From positions 1-64,000 of the forward strand of contig NC_015561.1 of the NCBI RefSeq assembly GCF_000214175.1: a stretch of 64,000 nt of DNA, read 5' to 3'. Source of the stretch: Hoyosella subflava DQS3-9A1 (GTDB lineage Bacteria > Actinomycetota > Actinomycetes > Mycobacteriales > Mycobacteriaceae). Under the pieces are notes generated by a model. It searched no databases. It had not been told where the DNA came from and worked only from the letters and a program-made list of their open reading frames with translations. This document shows positions 8,990 to 17,871 of the stretch, piece by piece (within the stretch, counting starts at the first letter, position 1; each line of letters opens with the position of its first letter). Both the position numbers and the translations under genes were made by a program.

Positions 8990-10293
8990 CCGCTGATCCT
9001 GCCTGTGGCGGGGATGGAGGCGGTGACGGTCCACCCCCCGTGGTGTCCGGGTTCGGAGGTGAGGGTCCCGCCGAGCATTTCGGCGCGTTCGCGCATCCCG
9101 GCGATACCGTAGCCGTTGCCGCCAGGTTCGGGCGTGTGGGTGCTTGCGGTGTTGGTGATCATGATGCATACACCAGCGGGAGTGCGCGTGACGGTGAGAG
9201 TGGCGGTGCTTGCGGGGGCGTGCTGCCGGATATTGGCGAGGGATTCCTGCACGATGCGGTAGCAAGACAGCTGTACAGCGTTGTCGAGACTGGTGAGGTC
9301 ACCATCAATGGTGAGCGCGGTGGTGATGCCATGCTGGCGGGCAGCCTCGGCGAGGTCAGCGAGGTGAGCGAGTGAGGGGCGAGGCTGGTCGTGGTGAGCG
9401 TCATGAAGACGCAGGATCCCTACGACCTGACGCAGGCTGGTGAGAGTGCGTTCGCCCTGGCTGATGATGTCGGTGAGCAGCTCGCGGGCCTGGCCGGGAT
9501 GGTTGTCGAAGACTTTGTCGGCGGCTCTGGCCTGAATGAGCATCCCGGCGACGTCGTGGGCGGCGACGTCATGCAGTTCACGGGCCATGTCTTCGCGCTC
9601 GCGAAGGACCGCTTCGCGGATGCGCTGTTCGCGTTCCCCGTCAAGAGCGGCGATCCGGCGGGTGCTGTCCTGTTTGAGACGCTGGTGTCGGGCGATGAGT
9701 TTGCCGGCGAGTATGAACACTCCGTAGCTGACGAGGATATTCACGGCGGGGGCGATCAGCATCTGCCCCACCTCCCCTACCTGAAGTTGTGTGTAGGATT
9801 CAGTGCTATGGGTCGCGCCCGCCCCGAGCGTGAATCCGGTGGCGAGGTCGGCGATCATCCCGGTGAGCAGCAGCCAGGCCATTCTGCTGCCGGACACGGA
9901 CGCGGCAAGCCAGGCGATCGCGAACCAGTACAGCACTGACGCGCCGAGGGAACGGTCATCGAGCACGATCATCAGCAGAACGGTCGCAGTGATCGTCGCG
10001 AGAAACATCCACTCCGGGAACCGCGTACGCAATGCGGCCATGCCGGTCATCGCTCCGATCAGGATGATCGCCAGGATCTGAGTTCCCGGTGAGGACAAAA
10101 ACCGCCTGCCCGCGTCACCGGACAGCTCCGGGATCATGGCCAGCACATACAGCAGCACACCACTGGCAATACCAGCAGCCGCTGCTGTGTAGCCCCGAAG
10201 CAGGTTGTCTGCAAGTGGATGCTGCGGGTCAGTCACAGGACCGGTGGGTGGGGGCTCCTGCGCAGTGAGCGATGCAGAGCTGGGTGTGGACAC
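8986..10293 (-). CDS. HisKA_3-type sensor histidine kinase
   Basis: 435 residues. The N-terminal half has about six membrane segments between residues 35 and 200. The dimerisation box is REDMARELHDVAAHDVAG, with phospho-acceptor His241. A HATPase domain follows with the N-box region ESLANIRQHA and the G-box GNGYGIAGMRERAEMLGG. The start is GTG. It overlaps the response-regulator start by 4 bp, so the pair is one operon. There is no large extracellular sensor, so it may sense a membrane signal or the envelope-active lanthipeptide itself (inference). It is transcribed away from the LanKC gene, with 661 bp between the two starts. Confidence 0.92.
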   Translation of the reverse strand: MSTPSSASLTAQEPPPTGPVTDPQHPLADNLLRGYTAAAAGIASGVLLYVLAMIPELSGDAGRRFLSSPGTQILAIILIGAMTGMAALRTRFPEWMFLATITATVLLMIVLDDRSLGASVLYWFAIAWLAASVSGSRMAWLLLTGMIADLATGFTLGAGATHSTESYTQLQVGEVGQMLIAPAVNILVSYGVFILAGKLIARHQRLKQDSTRRIAALDGEREQRIREAVLREREDMARELHDVAAHDVAGMLIQARAADKVFDNHPGQARELLTDIISQGERTLTSLRQVVGILRLHDAHHDQPRPSLAHLADLAEAARQHGITTALTIDGDLTSLDNAVQLSCYRIVQESLANIRQHAPASTATLTVTRTPAGVCIMITNTASTHTPEPGGNGYGIAGMRERAEMLGGTLTSEPGHHGGWTVTASIPATGRISG

Positions 10294-10954
10294 TAACGGA
10301 TACGCCTTTCACGGGTCAGTACCAGACAGATTTGCATACAACCACCGCCAGGTCCCGGCTCACCGGGCCCTGCGACCGAGTCTTCGGGGCTTCCAGAGAG
10401 TGCTGAGCTGCACGGAACCCGCTACTGCGCGGTGACTCGCATGTGCCGTGCCGTTCAAAGATCCCCCATTCGGGGGAACGCGCCCCGGCAGGGTACTGCA
10501 GCTTTCCAGCCTGAGTGTCCCCCTCTCCAAGCCCGCGTTCTGGGGGTGAACTGTCCAGAAAACCGCACTGGCCCTGGGGATAGAAGAACACCCAGAGCCA
10601 GATGATTCAGGCGGGCGGCGCCTAGCTGGTGGTGATCACGCTTAGATGGTGGTCTTCTCCCCTGAAAGGCGGAAATCACGAGTCCATCTTTCAGTGGAGC
10701 CCATTTGCGCAAGCAGGAACTCCAGCCGTTTCCACAGCCGTGTTTCAGCTGTTCACCACCATGGTCTAGGTGCTCCCCCGAATGGGGGATTCGCCAGTTT
10801 TCCACGCTGGCCGCCGCTATTGCCGAGCTGCGTCTTGATGCGTTGACTGCCCGCTAGCCCGTTCGCTGGTCTTGCTGTCCAGGTTCCATTTCAGTTCTGG
10901 AATGTGCGGGGAACGGTGCGCGCACACGAAAACGTGAAGGAGTGAGTCCCCGGG
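10294..10954. promoter_or_regulatory. divergent control region of the lanthipeptide locus
   Basis: 661 bp separate the kinase and LanKC starts. The 17-mer TCCCCCGAATGGGGGAT occurs twice in opposite orientations, at 10774-10790 and as its complement at 10461-10477. Each copy is itself a C5-N4-G5 hairpin. A further short inverted pair (CTGAAAG / CTTTCAG) lies near 10663-10693. Two identical sites about 310 bp apart, one nearer each gene, suggest binding by the response regulator and possible looping. No small precursor gene with a SxxSxxxC motif was found in this interval. A TTGACT at about 10843 could be a -35 element for LanKC, without a convincing -10. Confidence 0.5.
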
Positions 10955-13585
10955 ATGGATGCGCGGTATGCCGAGTACACGGTGGCGGGTTCCCTGTTTT
11001 ATGACTGTCCGCACGTGCAGCCCATAGCACCGGGATCACGGGGCATGCGGCTGCACGTCTCGCATGCCGTGTCGTGGCAGGACTGGCGTCAGCATCATAT
11101 GGGGCGGTGGGTGTCCTACGCGCCAGCAGAATGTGTTCTGCCCGAACAGGGCTGGAAGATTCATTGTTCCGCTACCCTCGAGAATGCGGCCGCGATGCTG
11201 GAGCGAGTCTCCCGCTACTGTGCCGAGCAGCGCATCGCGTTTAAGCACTTGCGCTCCACGACTGATCTCACTGTCGCGAACAGCAAGCAGGCCCCGAGGG
11301 CGTCGAGCGGGAAGTTTCTGACCCTCTATCCGGTCAGCGAGCAAGAGTGTGAGACCACTGCGGCAGATCTCGATGATCTGATTGGCGGGCGGGACGGGCC
11401 CTACATTCTTTCTGACGTGCGTTACCGGGAAGGCCCGGTGTATCTGCGCTACGGCGCGTTCCACTTACTGTTCACCCTCGACCCGCACACAGGCGATCCC
11501 GTCCCGGCGGTGCGTGCGCCAGACGGGACTCTGATCCCTGATCAGCGCCGCCCTGTGTTCACCCCACCGCCATGGGTGAAGATCCCCGGATTCGTCGAGC
11601 ACCAGCTCGAGGCCCTGCATGCCAGCGACGCTGATCTGCCGTACACCGTCGAGGGTGCTTTGCACTATTCCAACGGGGGCGGTGTGTACAAAGCGGCCGC
11701 CGCCAACGGCCACCGCGTAGTGCTGAAGGAAGGCCGCCCGTTCGCTGGCCTCGATCCCCGCGGCCGCGATGCCTCCGCCCGCATCCGTGACGAGCATGCA
11801 CTGCTCACCCGGTTCGCTAACGATCCCGCCATCGTCGCGGTGCTGGATCGTTTCCAGCGGTGCGGGCATGAGTTCCTGGTTCTTGAAAGGGTCACCGGAA
11901 CGTCACTGCTCTCAGAAATCACCGCCCGCAACCCCCTTGTACGGGCCCGGTACACGCGCGCAGATATCGGCACCTACCGGACCTGGGCAATGTCGATCGC
12001 CAACAGGATCGAAACCACCCTGAACAGGGTTCACCACCACAATGTGGCCTACGCAGACCTGCACCCCGGGAACGTGATCTGCCGCCCTGATGGCGGCATC
12101 ACCCTCCTCGATTTCGAATTCGCCTACGACCTGAACGCACCTCACCCCCTGCCCGCCGGCCCGCCGGGCTATACCCCGCCCGACAACCGGACTGGCGTCG
12201 CCGCCGACCGGTACGCGCTCGGCTGCCTCAAACTCGCCCTGTTCCTGCCTCTCACCAGCCTGCTCGCGCTCAGTCCATCCAAACTCGAACACCTGCTCGC
12301 TGTCGCGGCGGAAGAGTTCAGTCTCCCGTTTGCCTACCTGCAGTCAATCCGTGACCTCATCAGCCTTGACCCGCCCTTCATCCGCGCGAGCAAAAAAGCG
12401 CACGAGGCCGCCTGCCTCACGAACCGGTGGAACATCAGCACCCCCACCGCGCGAGGCTGCCTCACCAGGCTAATCAGGCACGGTATCTACGACACCGCTG
12501 ACCTGTCCCGTGCAGACCGGGTATTCCCCGGTGATATCGAACAATTCACCACCAATGGGTACAACATCGCCCACGGCGCCAGCGGCATCCTCCTGGCCGT
12601 CATGCCGCCAGAACACCTGCGGGACCCCATCCTCGACTGGATCCATACCGCAGCCACGGAAACCAGCGACACCTCGCCCGGATTCTTCGATGGCCTGGCC
12701 GGGGCCGCGCATCTGCTGCGCCGCTACCACCGCGACCACAGCGCTGACACCCTGACCGCCCGGCTAAGCCGTCTCGACTTCGAACGCTACTCCTCTCACC
12801 TCTACAACGGGCTAGCCGGGATCGGCTGCCACCTCATCGACGAAGCAGCAACACACCCAGCACCACACACCGACCGCGCTCTCGCGGATGTTCGGGAAAT
12901 CCTCGCCCACCGCGCCCACGCACTCGAGACACACCCCCACGCGGAAACCCACCCACCTGGTATCAGCGGGCTCATGCGCGGGGCCAGCGGGCAGGCCCTG
13001 TTCTGGAGCCGCCACTACGAACACACCAGCGACCCGGCCTCACTTGCCACCGCTCACGCCCTGATCACACACGATCTCACCACACTCACCCGGCGTACCG
13101 ATGGATCACTGCAAACCAGGCAAGGCAACCGGACCCTTCCCTACCTCGCCTCCGGTTCCACCGGAGTCGGCCTGGTCCTGCTTGAGCTGCTCCGCCATGA
13201 ACACCGCGACGACTACCTGACCGTGCTCGACGGCATCACCGCCGCCGCCACACCCGCCCTCATAGCCCAATCCGGGCTCTTCAACGGCCGCGCCGGGCTC
13301 CTCTACTACCTCACCGCGCTCGCCGCCACGCCATACGCTCCCCCAAGCATCCAGCAGAAGATCCGTCAGCAGCGACGGCTTCTCCAGCTTCACGCCATCC
13401 CGTACCGAACCGGCATCCATTTCCCCGGGGAACACAACCTCCGCCTCTCCACAGATCTCGCCACCGGATCAGCCGGGATCCACTACGCACTCACACCACC
13501 CGACCGAACCGCGCGGACATGGCCAGCCTTGCCACAGCCACACCTACCGCACCACGAAAACCAAAAACCTGAGCAGGTGGCATAA
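10955..13585 (+). CDS. class III lanthipeptide synthetase LanKC
   Basis: 876 residues, the normal size for LanKC. The N-terminal 200 residues correspond to the phospho-Ser/Thr lyase. A Ser/Thr kinase domain spans about 215-480, with the beta3 Lys258 (RVVLKEGRP), catalytic loop YADLHPGN (Asp368, Asn373) and metal-binding Asp386 in LLDFEF. The C-terminal third is a LanC-like cyclase (SGLFNGRAGLLYYL, LATGSAGIHYAL). It lacks the Cys-Cys-His zinc ligands, which separates class III from class IV LanL. GAAGGAG lies 12 bases before the ATG. The enzyme should phosphorylate, eliminate and cyclise Ser residues of the peptide encoded 42 bp downstream. Confidence 0.95.
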   Translation: MDARYAEYTVAGSLFYDCPHVQPIAPGSRGMRLHVSHAVSWQDWRQHHMGRWVSYAPAECVLPEQGWKIHCSATLENAAAMLERVSRYCAEQRIAFKHLRSTTDLTVANSKQAPRASSGKFLTLYPVSEQECETTAADLDDLIGGRDGPYILSDVRYREGPVYLRYGAFHLLFTLDPHTGDPVPAVRAPDGTLIPDQRRPVFTPPPWVKIPGFVEHQLEALHASDADLPYTVEGALHYSNGGGVYKAAAANGHRVVLKEGRPFAGLDPRGRDASARIRDEHALLTRFANDPAIVAVLDRFQRCGHEFLVLERVTGTSLLSEITARNPLVRARYTRADIGTYRTWAMSIANRIETTLNRVHHHNVAYADLHPGNVICRPDGGITLLDFEFAYDLNAPHPLPAGPPGYTPPDNRTGVAADRYALGCLKLALFLPLTSLLALSPSKLEHLLAVAAEEFSLPFAYLQSIRDLISLDPPFIRASKKAHEAACLTNRWNISTPTARGCLTRLIRHGIYDTADLSRADRVFPGDIEQFTTNGYNIAHGASGILLAVMPPEHLRDPILDWIHTAATETSDTSPGFFDGLAGAAHLLRRYHRDHSADTLTARLSRLDFERYSSHLYNGLAGIGCHLIDEAATHPAPHTDRALADVREILAHRAHALETHPHAETHPPGISGLMRGASGQALFWSRHYEHTSDPASLATAHALITHDLTTLTRRTDGSLQTRQGNRTLPYLASGSTGVGLVLLELLRHEHRDDYLTVLDGITAAATPALIAQSGLFNGRAGLLYYLTALAATPYAPPSIQQKIRQQRRLLQLHAIPYRTGIHFPGEHNLRLSTDLATGSAGIHYALTPPDRTARTWPALPQPHLPHHENQKPEQVA

Positions 13586-13627
13586 CCGTCAACACCAGGA
13601 ACGAACCCCCACAAGAAGGACCACACG

Positions 13628-13738
13628 ATGACACACATCCTCGCTCTCCAAGACCAGCCCACCGACACCAAACTCAGCCACGAACACGGGGAAACGCTGC
13701 TCTCCGGCTGGAGCGCACTCAGCATCGTCTACTGCTAA
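13628..13738 (+). CDS. class III lanthipeptide precursor (LanA)
   Basis: 36-codon gene with AAGAAGGA 7 bases before the ATG, 42 bp after the LanKC stop. Residues 4-8 are ILALQ, matching the ILxLQ leader box that class III synthetases recognise. The C-terminus (26-36) is SGWSALSIVYC, containing one exact Ser-x2-Ser-x3-Cys unit (Ser29, Ser32, Cys36), the labionin/lanthionine-forming motif. Cys36 is the last residue. The terminal SALSIVYC closely resembles the second ring of SapB/AmfS-type peptides, but the first ring is absent, apart from an extra Ser26 one SxxS step earlier. The leader cleavage site cannot be read. Confidence 0.93.
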   Translation: MTHILALQDQPTDTKLSHEHGETLLSGWSALSIVYC

Positions 13739-13798
13739 AACCGGGAAGCTCAGCCTGTCTCTCTGGCAGGTTCGACCTGGACGAATTTCAGTTGCGAT

Positions 13799-13827
13799 AC
13801 CCATACATATGGCCCTGCTTATGGGAT
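13799..13827. terminator. weak hairpin after the precursor gene
   Basis: CCCATA pairs with TATGGG around a loop of about 14 bases. It could end the LanKC-precursor transcript. There is no T-tract, so this is tentative. Confidence 0.3.
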
Positions 13828-13936
13828 AGGGGGGTGACTAGGATTTCTGCGTGAAGCCGGGCGTGTTCTCTACCCACCACACCGCCCACCACTGGCTATA
13901 CTTCCCTATATTTACTGCCTATATATAGGCACCTAT

Positions 13937-14092
13937 ATGGTGAAGATGTCTCTGCCGTCTCCCTACGCTCCTGGTGCGGGCACGTTGCCGCCGGTGATCG
14001 CGGGCCGGAGCAAGCATCTGTCCGTGGTTGAGGACTACCTACACACTGAAATAATGGGCCGTGGACCTCGCCGCGAACGCGGCGTCATCTGA
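13937..14092 (+). pseudogene. N-terminal stub of an AAA-type ATPase
   Basis: 51 codons beginning LPSPYAPGAGTLPPVIAGRS, the start typical of a family of actinobacterial AAA ATPases in which PYxPGAGxxPPxLAGRD precedes the Walker A domain. The frame stops before any P-loop, so only the first 30 or so residues survive. Upstream (13905-13940) is a run of CTATAT-like repeats. It is most simply a fragment left by a rearrangement. Confidence 0.55.
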
Positions 14093-14112
14093 CGTCATTT
14101 TCTTCTGCCTGA

Positions 14113-14310
14113 TCAGCCGTTGAGGGTGAGTCGGCTGCTCATGTTCAGCTTGACTTCCCATACGGGTGGATGTGTTCCCAGATCAGCGGGGTCAGGCCGC
14201 GTTTGTCGGCGTCGGTGGACAGGATATCGACGCATTCGGGGTCGTCAAGTAGGTCTTGGATCATCAGGGTATTTGACGAAGACGAGCGCGGCCTGCGCGA
14301 TGCGCAGGCC
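14113..14310 (-). pseudogene. C-terminal remnant of a Tn3-family transposase
   Basis: Reading the minus strand in three successive frames gives GLRIAQAALVFV, then NTLMIQDLLDDPECVDIL and RGLTPLIWEHIHPYG, then EVKLNMSSRLTL before a stop. That is the order found at the C-terminus of actinobacterial Tn3-family transposases. Two single-base frameshifts separate the pieces. It marks an old transposon end immediately downstream of the lanthipeptide genes. The remaining 400 bp to 14729 hold nothing I can support. Confidence 0.65.
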
Positions 14311-14729
14311 GCAGTACCGACAGTTCCTGCTCGTCGCGGCTGTTACTCGCGAGTTCGCCGGTTTACCTCAACCTGACATTTCCATGCGGCCCAAACGCAT
14401 GAAGACAGACATCAGCTAAGGTGACTGACTTCGGACACTGACACCCGGCCATTGCGATAGATGCGGAACTGGCTACCGAGTCGAGACCAAGGAACCCCCT
14501 GAGCGAACGGATAAGCTGGCCCGGCTCTCAGAGAGGTCCGTGCTCACACTGCTGGTTCGTGGGTCGGGAGTGGCCTGTACAGTATGACCACCCGAAGTCG
14601 AGGCATGGACTCGTATCCCGACAAGACCGGAACTCAGCCGAGGCCGTGTCTTCCGGCCAAGCGGCACACCCGGCGTCCACGCGGGCTGAACGCGCATAAC
14701 CACAATTCCAATCCAGTCGGCGGTGCACA

Positions 14730-17087
14730 ATGAGCTGCCCTATCAGATATAAGGGATGCCTTGGGCATGATTGCCTGCGCAAGCGGAACGATTACATACA
14801 GCCCGCACAAGACGAGGTTCTGGAACGTGGAGAGTTTGTGCACATATGCGTGTCCCCTTCTACGCACCACGAATCTACGACAGTTCCGCTTCAGTTTCCC
14901 GTGTATGAGAATCTGTTAGTAGAGCTTGTTCCAGAATCTCTCAATTGTTTCGACCCCACCGCGGTAGCCCTTGATCTTGACGGCGTTCAAATCGGCTACC
15001 TAAACCGGAAGGTTGCTGAGGTATGGCACCCCATAGTCAGCGCCCTCAACAATCGTGGGTACCGTGTGCTAGCCCAGGCAGAATCAGAGTACGACAATGA
15101 TGTCGGCGAGTGGATTAACATCAACTTACCTGATTGGAATAGATGGATCCCGATCGGAGAACATGCGGGATTTTCCTCAGGATTCAAAGAGCTGTGGCAA
15201 GAGCTACCAGCAGATACCAGGGAACGACTGCTTGAGTCATTTGGCGAGGCGGAGCTAGAGGTTTACTTAACTCGCGTGCGGAACCTGTCTCGCCTGATGC
15301 CGACTGCACGTTGGGACGCCTATGACGACGATCTTCCATTTCTCGTAAAACAATGTGTTCGAGACTTAGCAAAAGGACAACAAAGATCGCGGAGTAGGAT
15401 CTCGGGGGACGGCGAACCCGACCCATACGAAGTGGCAAGGCGAACCAAGCCGAAGTATGCGGATAACCAGTACATCCTGCGCTGGTGGGGTTCTATCCAG
15501 GAAGCGGCATTAAGCCGAGCGATTACCGAGTACGCGTGGCACTTTCCGATGTTCGTAGCCGATGAGATCGTCGCTGTCACCAGGGCGGAGGACCTGGAGC
15601 GGTGGCGCGCTGGAGATCCCTCCTGCCGGGAGCGCGAGTGGCGCGGCTGGCATAGCGCGCTCACGCGCTTCTGCAATACGCGGGCGCTCCAGGCGGGGCT
15701 GTTCGACCGCGCCCCCCTCCCGGAAACCCGGACCTGTCTGCGCTGCCAGGCTGTCTTCTCGACCTATGACGTCTCCTGGGGAGCAGTCAGGCGGCTCGGC
15801 GGGATCGGCCAGTGGTCTTACTGCCGGTCGTGCTGCCAAGAGTGCCTCTACGAGAATGACTTGAACGATGACTGGTGTGCGGCCGCCGACGCCGAGCACT
15901 ACCTGCGCGAACTGGCGGACCTGTATCAGGCTGTGCCACCGCAGAACCTGTTCGACCAGGCGAACTTCCTACTTGGATTCGATGACAATACCCGCACGCA
16001 GATATTGAACCTTGGCGCAGGGCGGCCCACCGTCGCGAAGATCCAGGAGATCTACGGTTCGTGGCTGCACGCGCTCATCGCGGCCGAGGTGCTCGAGGAC
16101 GGTACGCATCGCACGTCCCGGGGCACGAGGACGATCGCGGCGGACGGCCACGTCTGCCTGTCCCTGGCAGAGAAGACCATCGATGACTGGCTCACCTCCT
16201 ACGGGATCGAACATACCCGCGAACCCCAGTACCCGGACAGCAACTACCGGGCTGACTTCCGGGTCGGCGATACATTCATCGAGTACTTCGGGCTCACCGG
16301 GGACCCGGAGTACGACCGGAAGACCAGGGAGAAGAAGGCGCTTGCCCGGCGCCACAAGGTTGACCTCATCGCGATCTACCCGAAAGACATCGCGGCCTGG
16401 GGCCGGACCCAGAACCGGGTCGCCGAGCGGCTCGGGATCAACCTGTCCACGACGTTCCGCAGGCCAGTCCTACGCCGCCCCCTGATGAAGCGGGCGGTTG
16501 TGCGGCTGCCTTCCCCTCCACCGCCGCGCCCGGCGGGTCCAGCTGCCGGGTGGTACCCCGATCCCGGGCGGCGAGGTGCATCGCGGTACTGGGACGGCCG
16601 CTTCTGGACAACCCAGATCCGTGACCCTCGCGACCGGCTCCGCGCGGACACCCCGTTTGAAGACGGCGCGTCACGCCCTGTTAAAGGCACGGATGTGCAC
16701 GGCGAGTCGGCTGACAGGGTTGTTGAGCGAATCTCGGAGAGCGGGCTTGACCGTGACGACCCAGAAGGCGCCCTCCGACAGTGGTACCAATGTATGGACG
16801 CCGAGGAAAACAACTCACACCGTGAGGTGATCCCTGGATCTGAGCTGTACGAGGGTGTCGCTCCTGCGCCGTATCACTCCGCAGCCAGCTACTTCCAGGA
16901 GCGCCGGAACCGGCCCGCTGAGCTCGCCGTTCTTGAGCGGTTCGCCGCGCAGAGGCATGCTCCAGGCGTCGGGCCGCCGCAGATGCTGGCCCGCCGCGAC
17001 GCTATCCGCAAGCGGGGATGGCACCCCGACCCCATTGCGGCGAAGATGCTGCCTGACTACCCGCCCCCTCGCGTCTTGAGATTGTGA
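14730..17087 (+). CDS. HIRAN + zinc-finger + PD-(D/E)XK nuclease + DUF2510 fusion
   Basis: 785 residues. Residues 55-110 resemble a HIRAN domain (FDPTAVALDLDGVQIGYLNRK), known from DNA-repair and helicase proteins that bind DNA ends. The middle has a zinc-ribbon-like set (CLRCQ near 345 and CRSCCQEC). Residues about 495-570 form a PD-(D/E)XK nuclease: AEKTIDDWL, YRADFRV, FIEYFGL, then EKKALARRHKVDLIAIYP. Residues about 610-640 match DUF2510 (GWYPDPGRRGASRYWDGRFW). The C-terminal 130 residues are unrecognised. The stop overlaps the next gene by 4 bp. A defence or restriction function is likely from the architecture and company, not proven. The start has a weak ribosome-binding site. Confidence 0.8.
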   Translation: MSCPIRYKGCLGHDCLRKRNDYIQPAQDEVLERGEFVHICVSPSTHHESTTVPLQFPVYENLLVELVPESLNCFDPTAVALDLDGVQIGYLNRKVAEVWHPIVSALNNRGYRVLAQAESEYDNDVGEWININLPDWNRWIPIGEHAGFSSGFKELWQELPADTRERLLESFGEAELEVYLTRVRNLSRLMPTARWDAYDDDLPFLVKQCVRDLAKGQQRSRSRISGDGEPDPYEVARRTKPKYADNQYILRWWGSIQEAALSRAITEYAWHFPMFVADEIVAVTRAEDLERWRAGDPSCREREWRGWHSALTRFCNTRALQAGLFDRAPLPETRTCLRCQAVFSTYDVSWGAVRRLGGIGQWSYCRSCCQECLYENDLNDDWCAAADAEHYLRELADLYQAVPPQNLFDQANFLLGFDDNTRTQILNLGAGRPTVAKIQEIYGSWLHALIAAEVLEDGTHRTSRGTRTIAADGHVCLSLAEKTIDDWLTSYGIEHTREPQYPDSNYRADFRVGDTFIEYFGLTGDPEYDRKTREKKALARRHKVDLIAIYPKDIAAWGRTQNRVAERLGINLSTTFRRPVLRRPLMKRAVVRLPSPPPPRPAGPAAGWYPDPGRRGASRYWDGRFWTTQIRDPRDRLRADTPFEDGASRPVKGTDVHGESADRVVERISESGLDRDDPEGALRQWYQCMDAEENNSHREVIPGSELYEGVAPAPYHSAASYFQERRNRPAELAVLERFAAQRHAPGVGPPQMLARRDAIRKRGWHPDPIAAKMLPDYPPPRVLRL

Positions 17088-17663
17088 AGCTGCCCGATAA
17101 CGACCCTTGGCAGGATATCTACGCGGCATGCCTCGGCCTGCTGCCTGAAAGCCCTGACACAGACGTCCTCGGCGCAGGCTATCTGCCACTTGACCTGCGT
17201 TTCGAGGACTTCGTCACTGTCAATCGTGTCGAAGCCCAGTGCTCACTGGAGGATCTTCTTTCGCGCCTCAATGCCGCCGACCGCCTAACACCGCGGGAGC
17301 TATCCATGATCCACCTCGCCTACGGCAGTCGGGGAAGCAGCGCCATCCGTTCTGAGACGAAAGCGATGCCAGATCCGGCGTTCGCCAAGTTTGACGCAGG
17401 CCCGAACGTCGTGGTCGTTTGCTCGCCGAATAGCGTCGACGACCTGGCGTTGCTGTGGAACCTGCGCGGAGCGCACGGCGATTTCCGACCGACCGCTCCC
17501 GATAGGAGTGCCCCGCTCGGAAGCCACAATTGATGTGATCGGCAAACTCGCCAGCGAACCGCTAATCGCGCGCAACGGTATGCCTGGCTCTCGGCGTTCT
17601 TTCTCACGCCACGCGCTCGCTTCATTTGCTCGTCATGCAGCAGATGCCGCACCGACTCGCTGA
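17084..17663 (+). pseudogene. frameshifted companion of the HIRAN-nuclease
   Basis: A GTG start overlaps the preceding stop. The first frame reads 149 codons through VVVVCSPNSVDDLALLWNLR and ends at 17533. Just before, near 17487-17495, the tetranucleotide CCGA is duplicated. Removing one copy joins DFRP to LPIGVPRSEATIDVIGKLAS in the other frame, continuing to 17663. The joined protein is about 190 residues with no recognised fold, but the coding character changes frame exactly at the repeat. It is either a recent loss, a phase-variable switch, or a sequencing error. If intact it would be a partner of the nuclease. Confidence 0.55.
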
Positions 17664-17871
17664 AACGACGGGTGTGCGCGCTCGCGACGCGTGCCGGGCT
17701 CGCTTGTCCTCCTTTATCGGCCATTCGAATTTGAATGTGGTGGCTCGGGGCAGTGACGCACGTGATGCGGCGACATCCGCGAGCCCAATTCCCTCGACAG
17801 GGAGTGTCTGGCGTGCTGGCATCTTGAGCGCTGGCACCACACTTATAGGTGGTGATGATGATCAGTCCACG

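Noticed and set aside
8990-9265. Upstream extension of the response regulator
   Set aside because: It is the kinase gene read in another frame; the ATGA overlap gives a normal start and a full receiver domain.
10640-10846. Possible second small peptide gene upstream of LanKC
   Set aside because: The frame has no ILxLQ leader and no SxxSxxxC motif.
12600-13585. Class IV (LanL) rather than class III synthetase
   Set aside because: The cyclase part lacks the Cys-Cys-His zinc ligands required in LanL cyclases.
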